In this document: positions 48,425 to 56,292 of the stretch, one piece after another
Layout of the letters: each line of letters opens with the position of its first letter
How positions within the stretch are numbered: the stretch's first letter is position 1
DNA from: Candidatus Accumulibacter iunctus
GTDB lineage: Bacteria > Pseudomonadota > Gammaproteobacteria > Burkholderiales > Rhodocyclaceae
NCBI GenBank assembly: GCA_002345025.1
Contig: DDUX01000053.1
Span: 1 to 64,000 of the forward strand
DNA length: 64,000 nt
Reading direction: 5' to 3'
Translations under genes and position numbers: made by a program
Notes under the pieces: generated by a model
What the model was told of the DNA's origin: nothing
The model's database searches: none
The model's input: only the letters and a program-made list of their open reading frames with translations

Positions 48425-49044
48425 AATCCTTTCTGATTGCCAATCCCAAGGGGGGTTCGGGAAAATCGACGCTGGCGGTCAATCTCGCTGGCCATCTGGC
48501 GCGCAGCGGTCACCGGGTGATGCTCGGCGACGTCGACCGTCAGCAATCTTCGCGCGAGTGGCTGCATCTGCGCCCATCGATCCTGCCGACCATTCGCAGT
48601 TGGGAGATCGAACCCGGCAAGACGGCCAAGCCGCCGAAGGGGACGACGCACGTCATCCTCGACACACCGGCGGGTCTGCATGGCAAGGCGCTCGACACGG
48701 TCGTCAAGCAGGTCAACCGGGTCCTGGTGCCGGTGCAACCGTCGCTGTTCGACATTCTCGCCACCCGCCACTTCCTCGATGTGCTGCTGGAAGAGAAGGC
48801 GGTGCGCAACGAACAGGCCTTCGTCGCCGTCGTCGGCATGCGCGTCGACCCGCGGACCCGCGCCGCCGCCGAACTCGAGCGTTTTCTCGCGCAGTACGAT
48901 CTGCCAGTGCTGACCCATCTGCGGACGACCCAGCTGTATGTCCAGACGACGATGCACGGCATGACCATGTTCGACCTGTCGGCGTCACGCGCAGCCAGGG
49001 ATCTGCAACAGTGGCAACCGATCATCGACTGGGTGAATAGCTGA
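48421..49044 (+). CDS. ParA/Soj-like P-loop ATPase
   Basis: A 207-residue deviant-Walker ATPase. The motif is NPKGGSGKSTLAVNLAGHLA at residues 7-26, with VILDTPAGLHG and VLVPVQPSLFDILATRHFL. It is shorter than chromosomal ParA and lacks an adjacent ParB, so it is more likely an orphan positioning or cobyrinate-type ATPase. The ATG overlaps the TAXI stop as ATGA, suggesting a functional or regulatory tie to that membrane protein. Cargo unknown. Confidence 0.87.
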   Translation: MKSFLIANPKGGSGKSTLAVNLAGHLARSGHRVMLGDVDRQQSSREWLHLRPSILPTIRSWEIEPGKTAKPPKGTTHVILDTPAGLHGKALDTVVKQVNRVLVPVQPSLFDILATRHFLDVLLEEKAVRNEQAFVAVVGMRVDPRTRAAAELERFLAQYDLPVLTHLRTTQLYVQTTMHGMTMFDLSASRAARDLQQWQPIIDWVNS

Positions 49045-49176
49045 AGCGCTGGCCCGGACCGGATCGGTTCCGGGCCACGCCACCGGTCGCAGCGCGCACT
49101 CGCCCCGCGGCACTGGTCCGTCGGCACGCCGCCCGCCAAGCGCCTTCAGGCCAGCGCCGCGGAGTAGAATGCAGCC

Positions 49177-52100
49177 ATGCCCGAGACGCCGTACATCCAC
49201 CTTCGCCTGCACAGCGAGTTCTCGATCACGGACGGCATCGTCCGTCTCGACGCAGCCGTCGCCCGTGCCGCCGCCTGCGGCATGCCGGCGCTGGCGCTGA
49301 CCGACCTCGCCAACGTCTTTGCCCTCGTCAAGTTCCACTCTGCCGCGCGCAGCAAGGGGATCAAGCCCTTGTTCGGCTGCGACGTGTTCATCGCCAACGA
49401 GGCCGATGCCGATCGCCCGTATCGCCTGCTGCTGCTCTGCCGCTCGCAGCGCGGCTACCTGCAGCTCTGCGAACTGCTTTCACGCGCCCATCTGGTGCCG
49501 CGCGTACGCGGCCGGGCGGAGATCAGCCGCCGGATGCTGCAGGAGGTCGGGGTCGACGGGTTGATCGCGCTCTCCGGCGCGGCGGCGGGCGATGTCGCGG
49601 AAGCGCTGTTGCAGGGCCACCGCGAACAGGCGGCCCAGCGCGCGCGGCAGTGGAGCGACCTGTTTGCCGACGCCTTCTACCTCGAAGTGCAGCGCCCCGG
49701 GCTGACGCAGCAGGACCAACTGGTCACTGCCACCGCCGACCTGGCAGCGGAACTCGGGCTGCCACTGGTCGCCACGCACCCGATCCAGTTTCTCGATCGC
49801 GAGGATTTCAACGCGCACGAGGCGCGCGTCTGCATCGCCGAAGGCTACATGCTCGGCGACGCGCGCCGACCCCGCCTCCATACCGAAGAGCAGTATTTCA
49901 AGAGCAGCGAAGAAATGCTCGAACTGTTCGCCGACTACCCGGCAGCACTCGCCAACTCGGTCGAGATCGCCAAGCGCTGCAACCTGCAGATCACCCTTGG
50001 CAAGAGCTACCTGCCGGATTTTCCGACGCCGCCGGGAGTGACTCTCGCCGACTACCTGCGCCAGGAGGCGGTAGCCGGCCTCGAGCAGCGCCTGCAGCAA
50101 CTCTTCCCCGACGCCGGCGTGCGCCAGGCCGAGCGCCCGCCGTACGACGCGCGCCTGCAGCTCGAGACCGACACCATCGTCCAGATGGGCTTTCCGGGCT
50201 ACTTCCTGATCGTTGCCGACTTCATCAACTGGGCAAAACGCAACGGCTGTCCGGTCGGCCCGGGGCGTGGCTCGGGCGCCGGCTCGGTGGTTGCCTACGC
50301 GCTCGGCATCACCGATCTCGATCCCCTGCGCTACGCCCTGCTCTTCGAGCGCTTCCTCAATCCCGAGCGGGTATCGATGCCCGACTTCGACATCGACTTC
50401 TGCCAAGACAACCGCTGGCGCGTCATCGAGTACGTGCGCCAGAAGTATGGCAGCGCGGCCGTGGCGCAGATCGTCACTTTCGGCACCATGTCGTCGAAGG
50501 CAGTCATTCGCGATGTCGGCCGGGTGCTCGATCTGCCCTACAACTTCTGTGACCAGTTGTCGAAGCTGATCCCGGTCGAGACCAACAAGCCGCTCTCTCT
50601 AAGCAAGGCGCTTGCGGCCGAACCGCAGTTGCAGGCGCGGCTGGACAACGAAGAGGAGGTGCGACAGCTCTTCGACCTCGCCGGCCGCCTCGAGGATCTG
50701 ACCCGCAACGTCGGCATGCACGCCGGCGGCGTCCTCATCGCACCCGGCAAGCTGACCGACTTCTGCCCGGTGTACTCGGCCGATGGCGGCGGTTCGGTGG
50801 TGTCGCAGTTCGACAAGGACGATGTCGAGAAGATCGGCCTGGTCAAGTTCGACTTCCTCGGGCTGCGCAACCTGACGATCATCGAGCTGGCGCTGCAGTA
50901 CGTCGAACGTCTGACCGGCGAACGCCCGAACCTCGACGCGCTGGCCTTCGACGATCCAAAGGCCTACCAGATTCTCAAGGACGGCAATACGACGGCGATC
51001 TTCCAGGTCGAATCCGAGGGCATGAAGAAGCTCGTGCGCAAGCTGGCACCGGACCGCTTCGAGGACATCATTGCCGTCCTCGCGCTCTATCGTCCCGGCC
51101 CGCTCGGCTCGGGAATGGTGGACGACTTCATCCTGCGCAAGAAGGGACAGCAGAAGATCGACTATTACATCGACGATCTCAAGACCTGTCTCGAGCCAAC
51201 CTACGGCGTCATCGTCTATCAGGAACAGGTGATGCAGATCGCGCAGATCATCGGCGGCTACACGCTCGGTGCCGCCGACCTGTTGCGCCGGGCAATGGGC
51301 AAGAAGAAGGCCGAGGAAATGGCGCTGCACCGCGACCTGATGCGGGAGGGAGCGCGCCGCAAGGGCTACGACGAGAAGCTGGCGATGCAGCTCTTCGACC
51401 TGATGGAGAAGTTCGCCGAGTACGGCTTCAACAAGTCGCACACCGCCGCCTACGCCGTCGTCACCTACCACACGGCTTGGCTCAAGGCGCACCACTGCGC
51501 AGCCTTCATGGCGGCAACGCTGTCGTCTGAAATGGACCTCACCGATACCGTCAAGATCTTCCACGATGACGCCGTTTTCAACGGACTGAGGATTCTCGTC
51601 CCCGACCTCAACGCCTCGGAGTACCGCTTCACTCCGGTCGATCGCAGGACCATCCGCTACGGCCTCGGCGCCGTCAAGGGCACCGGCGAACAGGCAGTGA
51701 CGGCGATCATCCGCGCCCGCACTGCCAACGGCCCCTTCAAGGACCTCTTCGACTTCTGCCAGCGCGTCGACAAGCGCCTGGTCAACCGACGGACCATCGA
51801 AGCGCTGATCCGCGCCGGCGCCTTCGATGCGCTCGACAGCCATCGCGCGCGCCTGCTCGCCTCGGTCGGCATCGCCATCGAAGCGGCCGAGCAGGCCGAA
51901 CGCAATGCCATGCAGGTCAGCCTCTTCGACATCTTCGACGAAAGCGGCGACGATGCCTACGGGCATGGACCACAGTACGTCGAAGCGCCGCGGTGGAGCG
52001 AGCGACAGCAACTCAACGAAGAGAAGCTCGCCCTCGGCTTCTACTTTTCCGGTCACCCCTTCCGCGCCGTGCAGGCGGAGATCGCCCACTTCGTCCGCCG

Positions 52101-52650
52101 GCCGCTGGCCGCGCTCGAAGCACGCAAGGAAAGCCAGCTGCTCGCCGGACTGGTCGTCGCGGTCCGCAGCAAGATCACGGCCCGCGGCAAGATGGCTTTC
52201 ATCCAGCTCGACGACGGCAGCACCTCGCTCGAGGTCTCGGTGTTCAGCGAACTGCTCGAGAGCGAACGAGCCAAGATCCGCGAGGACGAGGTGCTCGTCG
52301 TCGAAGGCCGCATCCAGCGCGACGATTTCGCCGGCGAAGGGCGAGTCAAGGTGGTCGCCGAGCGGCTGCTGACGCTCGCCGAAGCACGTGGCCGCTTCGC
52401 CCGCCAGCTTCGCCTGTCGCTCAACGGCCAGGCCGCCGGCAACAACTCCCGCCACGCCGTGCAGCGGCTACGCAGCCTGCTGGCGCCCTATACCCCCGGC
52501 GAGTGCCCGGTACGCCTCAGCTACCTCAATGCCGAAGCGAGCTGCGAACTGGTCTTTGGCGACGCCAGCCGGGTGCGGCTCGAGGACAGCCTGCTGCAGG
52601 CGCTGCGCGAATGGTTGAGCAGCGACAACGTGCGTGTCGACTATGCCTGA
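49177..52650 (+). CDS. dnaE: DNA polymerase III subunit alpha
   Basis: A 1157-residue replicative polymerase, the DnaE1 size. The N-terminal PHP domain begins HLRLHSEFSITDG. The catalytic core includes GPGRGSGAGSVVAYALGITDLDP and MPDFDIDF with the metal aspartates. The tail has helix-hairpin-helix and OB-fold regions (ITARGKMAFIQLDD). TAGAAT lies seven bases before the ATG and may be a -10 element. The preceding 132-bp gap contains nothing else. A small lipoprotein gene follows 33 bases later. Confidence 0.97.
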   Translation: MPETPYIHLRLHSEFSITDGIVRLDAAVARAAACGMPALALTDLANVFALVKFHSAARSKGIKPLFGCDVFIANEADADRPYRLLLLCRSQRGYLQLCELLSRAHLVPRVRGRAEISRRMLQEVGVDGLIALSGAAAGDVAEALLQGHREQAAQRARQWSDLFADAFYLEVQRPGLTQQDQLVTATADLAAELGLPLVATHPIQFLDREDFNAHEARVCIAEGYMLGDARRPRLHTEEQYFKSSEEMLELFADYPAALANSVEIAKRCNLQITLGKSYLPDFPTPPGVTLADYLRQEAVAGLEQRLQQLFPDAGVRQAERPPYDARLQLETDTIVQMGFPGYFLIVADFINWAKRNGCPVGPGRGSGAGSVVAYALGITDLDPLRYALLFERFLNPERVSMPDFDIDFCQDNRWRVIEYVRQKYGSAAVAQIVTFGTMSSKAVIRDVGRVLDLPYNFCDQLSKLIPVETNKPLSLSKALAAEPQLQARLDNEEEVRQLFDLAGRLEDLTRNVGMHAGGVLIAPGKLTDFCPVYSADGGGSVVSQFDKDDVEKIGLVKFDFLGLRNLTIIELALQYVERLTGERPNLDALAFDDPKAYQILKDGNTTAIFQVESEGMKKLVRKLAPDRFEDIIAVLALYRPGPLGSGMVDDFILRKKGQQKIDYYIDDLKTCLEPTYGVIVYQEQVMQIAQIIGGYTLGAADLLRRAMGKKKAEEMALHRDLMREGARRKGYDEKLAMQLFDLMEKFAEYGFNKSHTAAYAVVTYHTAWLKAHHCAAFMAATLSSEMDLTDTVKIFHDDAVFNGLRILVPDLNASEYRFTPVDRRTIRYGLGAVKGTGEQAVTAIIRARTANGPFKDLFDFCQRVDKRLVNRRTIEALIRAGAFDALDSHRARLLASVGIAIEAAEQAERNAMQVSLFDIFDESGDDAYGHGPQYVEAPRWSERQQLNEEKLALGFYFSGHPFRAVQAEIAHFVRRPLAALEARKESQLLAGLVVAVRSKITARGKMAFIQLDDGSTSLEVSVFSELLESERAKIREDEVLVVEGRIQRDDFAGEGRVKVVAERLLTLAEARGRFARQLRLSLNGQAAGNNSRHAVQRLRSLLAPYTPGECPVRLSYLNAEASCELVFGDASRVRLEDSLLQALREWLSSDNVRVDYA

Positions 52651-52683
52651 GATGATCGCCGGCAGCAGTCGGGGAGAATGCCG

Positions 52684-52959
52684 ATGAGGATCAGCCGCAG
52701 GCAGACGGGCCGCAGGATGACTGTCGCCGTGCTCGCCATGCTGCTGCTCGCGTGCAGCGAGAAAGTCAGCCTCGACAATTTCAATCGCCTGCGCGTCGGC
52801 CAGTCCTACGACGAAGTCCGGGAGATCGTCGGTGATCCGGCAAGCTGCGACGAAATGGTCGGTTTGCGCAGCTGCGCCTGGGGCAACGAGGAACACGGCC
52901 TTCGCGTCAGCTTCCTCGCTGGCAAGGTGGTCATGCTCTCGGCGCACAACCTGCGCTGA
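52684..52959 (+). CDS. Small BamE/SmpA-like lipoprotein
   Basis: A 91-residue protein. The signal peptide ends in the lipobox LLAC. The mature part is a short SmpA/OmlA-like domain (VSLDNFNRLRVGQSYDEVREIVGDPASCDEM, split by Gly at the family turn) with two further Cys (SCD, RSCAW). The ATG at 52684 follows GGGGAG at seven bases; an ATG two codons earlier is too close. It may be co-transcribed with dnaE. It is one of three BamE-fold lipoproteins in the window. Confidence 0.82.
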   Translation: MRISRRQTGRRMTVAVLAMLLLACSEKVSLDNFNRLRVGQSYDEVREIVGDPASCDEMVGLRSCAWGNEEHGLRVSFLAGKVVMLSAHNLR

Positions 52960-53137
52960 GCGCCTGCCACAAGCTCGTCCTGCCCTTTGCCCGCAGAAAC
53001 GGACCCCAAATTTCTTGCTCGAACCGTCTATGGTTCGAAGAGAAGAAGACCTCCGCCTCGATCGAAGTTCTTCGCCAATGCCATGAGTTGGCCCCCGCGC
53101 TGCCCGACACGCGCCGGCTTTGTGTGGTTCCGCTCTC

Positions 53138-53165
53138 TTGCAGAACATACCGAGGTAGGTATGCT
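53138..53165 (+). promoter_or_regulatory. Promoter/operator of the HigBA-type toxin-antitoxin pair
   Basis: TTGCAG (53138-53143) and TATGCT (53160-53165) are separated by 16 bases. The spacer holds the inverted repeat CATACCGAGGTAGGTATG (53146-53163) overlapping the -10, a natural antitoxin operator. A second inverted repeat TCGAACC/GGTTCGA lies at 53019-53038. The ATG at 53172 is so close that the mRNA may be nearly leaderless. The remaining ~210-bp gap after the lipoprotein gene shows nothing else. Confidence 0.55.
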
Positions 53166-53171
53166 TTGCTG

Positions 53172-53550
53172 ATGAACGTTCCTCCTCGAATCCAGGGCCC
53201 GTTGCACTGGGTCGGCTCGGCCAAGCGCAATCTGCTGGAATTCCCCGAGGACGTGGTCGATGAGTTCGGTTACGCGCTCGGGGTGGTGCAAATGGGGGGG
53301 GCAACCGCCAACGGCAAAGCCCTGGAAGGGATAAGGAAGCGGCGCCTTCGAATTGGTGACGGATTTTCGTGGCGACACCTATCGGGCCGCCTATACGGTG
53401 CGATTCGCCAAGGCGGTCTATGTTCTTCACCGCCTCCAGAAGAAATCGCCATCAGGCATCCGCACCGCCCAGGCCGACATCGACCTCATTCATCAACGAT
53501 TGAAGACAGCGCGCAACGACTACGAGGTGCGATATGGCAAGGAAGACTGA
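53172..53550 (+). pseudogene. HigB/RelE-superfamily toxin (Gp49-like), frameshifted
   Basis: Two frames together make one phage-derived Gp49-like/HigB toxin. The first part runs PPRIQGPLHWVGSAKRNLLEF to GKALEG. The second runs GSGAFELVTDFRGDTYRAAY to the end, RYGKED. The join lies at about 53331-53336 (GGGATAAGGAAG), where one extra base breaks the frame. Removing it restores a ~125-residue protein of normal size. Either the toxin is inactivated or there is a sequencing error or programmed shift. The 3' end overlaps the antitoxin start by 17 bases, as in toxin-first HigBA pairs. Confidence 0.8.
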
Positions 53551-53869
53551 AACGGTGGAAATCGGTACGGGCAACGTGTTCCACGACCTGGAACTGGCCG
53601 ACGCGGGAGAACGGAAACTTCGTGTTCAGCTCGCCATGCGCCTCAACGACCTTACCAAGGAACGGAAGCTGAACCAGACCATGGTGGCCGAAATCTTCGG
53701 CATCCCCCAGCCCCATGTATCCGAACTGCGCAACTTCAAGCTGAGTCGTTTTTCGTCGGAGCGCCTGCTGCACTTCATTACCCTGCTCGACAAGGACGTG
53801 GAAATCGTCATTCGACCCAAGGCGGCAAATCACACGACAGGCCTGGTTTCAGTGCTGGTGGCTGCCTGA
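53534..53869 (+). CDS. XRE-type antitoxin of a HigBA-like pair
   Basis: A 111-residue helix-turn-helix protein. The HTH spans about residues 45-72 (KLNQTMVAEIFGIPQPHVSEL then RNFKLSRFSSERL). This class pairs with Gp49/HigB toxins, neutralises them and represses the operon. It appears intact although the toxin frame is broken. Base composition is visibly less G+C-rich than the neighbouring housekeeping genes, suggesting transfer. Confidence 0.85.
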   Translation: MARKTETVEIGTGNVFHDLELADAGERKLRVQLAMRLNDLTKERKLNQTMVAEIFGIPQPHVSELRNFKLSRFSSERLLHFITLLDKDVEIVIRPKAANHTTGLVSVLVAA

Positions 53870-54031
53870 ATGGCGGGAAGCATCTGCCTGCCGATGGTCA
53901 GCCCCCTTGAAGCGGCGTCAGTCTCGGTCTTTGCGCGTTGGCGCTGCGCGGAGAGGATCCGCGACACCAGCAGCCGGCTGCACGCGGTTCCGCCGGGGCG
54001 AACCGGCTGAGATTGGAGATTGACACCGGCC

Positions 54032-55324
54032 ATGTCCACGCACTTCGATCTCCTCATCGCCGCGGACCATCCGAGCCGCCGCGCCGAATTTTCCCTGTGC
54101 GATGCCGCCGGCGTGCAGCTCGCCTACCGGCAGACGGCGTTCGCGAACGTTTCCGTCAGCCACCAGCAGGGGCTCTTCGACCTGCGCGATTACCTGCGCC
54201 TCTACGTCGAGGCGGGCAAGCAAGGCGCCGCCGTGGCCGAGATCGGCGTGTGCATCGCGGAGCAAGTGCTCGGGCCGGAGATCTTCACGAAACTCTGGGC
54301 GTCGCAGGCCCAGCGGACGCTGCGCATCCGCTTGCCGGGGGCCGGGGACACCGGGAACCACCTCGCCGCCGCGCTCGCCCGCGTGCCCTGGGAAATCGCC
54401 CGGCCGCGAGCCGATGCCCAGACCCTGGGCGAGCGCAACCTCGTCGTCCGCGTCGTGCACGACATGCCGGCGCCGGCCTCGACGCCGATCGAACTGGCGC
54501 CGGACGAAGTGCTGCGCGTGCTCTTCGTCTTTGCCGAGGCGCGTGGCTCGCGTCCGCTCGGAGCGCGCCGGGAACGGCGGCAGTTGTTGGCGCTCTTTGC
54601 CCAGGAGATCTACCCGCAGCGGCGCATCGTCGCGCACTTCCTCACGCACGGCGTCACACGCGAACGGCTGGCCGCGCAGATTCAGGAGAATGGTGGCTAC
54701 CACATCGTCCACTGGAGCGGGCACGGGCACAGGAACCGGCTCGAACTGTGCCGGCCCGGCGGCGCCAGCGACCGCCTCTCCGGCCAGGAACTGCTCGATC
54801 TCTTCAATGATGCCGGCGGCTTTCTGCCGCGGCTGTTCTTTCTCAGCGCCTGCCACTCCGGCGACATCCTGCGCGTGCAGGACTGGAACGACTTCCTCGC
54901 CGTCGCGCAGGGCAAGGAGCCTGGCACAAAGGAGGCGGACACGAGAGAGGCGCACAGCCGCGACCTCGCCCTCGATGAGCAGCCCGGCTACACCGGCACC
55001 GCACACGCGCTGCTGCAGGGCGGCGTGCCGTCGGTGGTGGCGATGCGCTACGCCGTCGGCGACGACTACGCGCGCGAAGCCGCGGTCGAGTTCTACCGCG
55101 CGCTGCTCGCCCACGCGCAGCCGAAGAACGTCGCCGCCGCCCTCACCCTGGCGCGGCAGGCGCTGCTCGACGGCAAGAAGCACGACCCCGCGCGCTTCAG
55201 CGTCTGCGATCACGCCACGCCGGTGCTCTACGGCGACGAGCAGCCCGGCCTCAGCCTCGCCCAAGGCCGCAGCCCCGGCATGGACCCTGCAATCGCCACA
55301 CCTGTCCGGATACCCGAATACTGA
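54032..55324 (+). CDS. CHAT-domain caspase-like protein
   Basis: A 430-residue protein. The C-terminal ~250 residues form a CHAT (caspase HetF-associated with TPRs) protease domain with the catalytic dyad His231 in HWSGHG and Cys274 in LSACHSGD. GYTGTAHALLQGGVPSVVAMRY is another CHAT signature. The N-terminal ~165 residues (RDYLRLYVEAG, ALARVPWEIARP) are the usual lead-in. No TPR, NACHT or other effector domain follows: the protein stops soon after the CHAT fold, whereas many relatives continue into NTPase and repeat domains. No export signal is present. An ATG at 54032 is used; a TTG four codons upstream is possible. Confidence 0.85.
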   Translation: MSTHFDLLIAADHPSRRAEFSLCDAAGVQLAYRQTAFANVSVSHQQGLFDLRDYLRLYVEAGKQGAAVAEIGVCIAEQVLGPEIFTKLWASQAQRTLRIRLPGAGDTGNHLAAALARVPWEIARPRADAQTLGERNLVVRVVHDMPAPASTPIELAPDEVLRVLFVFAEARGSRPLGARRERRQLLALFAQEIYPQRRIVAHFLTHGVTRERLAAQIQENGGYHIVHWSGHGHRNRLELCRPGGASDRLSGQELLDLFNDAGGFLPRLFFLSACHSGDILRVQDWNDFLAVAQGKEPGTKEADTREAHSRDLALDEQPGYTGTAHALLQGGVPSVVAMRYAVGDDYAREAAVEFYRALLAHAQPKNVAAALTLARQALLDGKKHDPARFSVCDHATPVLYGDEQPGLSLAQGRSPGMDPAIATPVRIPEY

Positions 55325-55456
55325 ATTGCCTATAATGTCACCGAATTTCCGCCCGCAGTAGTCACCTCCGGGCAACGCTGTGGCGCGGCACATACCATCT
55401 CGGTGTGGCTTTCCCCGCCTTTTCTCGAATCCCCTGCAGCTACCGAAAGCGGTCTG

Positions 55457-56125
55457 ATGATGAAATCGGAACACCTCGCCCGCAACAACGTCATCCTTCT
55501 CGTCTGCTTGCTGAGCCTGATCGTTTTCTACCCGTTTTCCCAGGCGGACAAGTCTCTGGTTCGCGATCTGCTGCTCTCCGCTGTCTTCTTTGCCGGGATA
55601 TTCTCGCTTGAGTTTTCCGCCCGGTCCCGGATGCTCCTCTTGCCACTCGCCATACTGACGGCCGGAACCACCTGGATCCGTCATTTCATCAAGAATGACC
55701 TGCTGTACCTGATCGACTTTGGCACGTCTTCGATCACACTGGCAGTCATCGTCGTGCTGATGATCCGCCATATTGCCCGCAGCAGGGTCGTGACGCCGAC
55801 AATCATTCTCAGTTCGGTCAACGGCTACCTGCTGCTCGGCGTGCTTGGCGCCGTGCTGCTGAGCATCGCTGATGCCACCCATATCTTCCTGAACGGCCCC
55901 GGAAGCGCCGGCATCGCGCTCCCCAACCAGGGTTCACCCGAGTTCAGCGACTATCTCTATCTGGCGTTCATAACGCTGACCACCGTGGGTTATGGCGACG
56001 TGACGGCCGTTTCCCACCTGACCCGATCCGTGGCGATTCTCATTGGCCTCGCCGGCCAACTGTACATGACCATTCTCGTTGCCATGCTGGTAGGAAAATT
56101 TTCCGCCGGCCACGACGAACGCTAG
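55457..56125 (+). CDS. Potassium-channel-like membrane protein
   Basis: A 222-residue protein with about six hydrophobic segments and a C-terminal two-TM pore module. The selectivity filter TVGYGD sits near residues 175-180 (FITLTTVGYGDVTAVS), followed by the inner helix (SVAILIGLAGQLYMTILVAMLVG). It lacks a cytosolic RCK or nucleotide-binding gating domain. Base composition is lower in G+C than its neighbours. It lies 132 bases after the CHAT gene on the same strand; a TATAAT at 55331-55336 could start its own transcript. It converges with amtB. Confidence 0.85.
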   Translation: MMKSEHLARNNVILLVCLLSLIVFYPFSQADKSLVRDLLLSAVFFAGIFSLEFSARSRMLLLPLAILTAGTTWIRHFIKNDLLYLIDFGTSSITLAVIVVLMIRHIARSRVVTPTIILSSVNGYLLLGVLGAVLLSIADATHIFLNGPGSAGIALPNQGSPEFSDYLYLAFITLTTVGYGDVTAVSHLTRSVAILIGLAGQLYMTILVAMLVGKFSAGHDER

Positions 56126-56232
56126 GAGGCGATCAGGGGAAAACGGAGATGGCGAGATTGGAGCAAGCGAAGGAAGAGCGGGTGTTGGTTGGGGAGGCTG
56201 CCGCCACCGGAGAGCGTGACGAGCGAAAGCCA

Positions 56233-56264
56233 GAAAAAAAACGGGGCGCCGCGAGGACGCCCCG
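56233..56264 (-). terminator. Rho-independent terminator of glnK-amtB
   Basis: On the minus strand, CGGGGCG and CGCCCCG pair around a nine-base loop and are followed by eight T residues. It ends the amtB transcript about 30 bases after its stop. It also lies just after the channel gene on the other strand. Confidence 0.88.
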
Positions 56265-56292
56265 AAGGGGGAGAGACCTGTAGGTAGTCGGC

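Noticed and set aside
50599..52455. 618-codon open frame opposite dnaE
   Set aside because: Antisense artefact; dnaE motifs are complete on the plus strand.
53918..55882. 654-codon open frame on the minus strand across the CHAT and channel genes
   Set aside because: Crosses two unrelated genes and a promoter region; composition is that of a shadow frame. The CHAT dyad and channel filter are on the plus strand.
56149..56283. 44-residue plus-strand open frame after the channel gene
   Set aside because: It runs through the amtB terminator, is charged low complexity and lacks a well-placed ribosome site.
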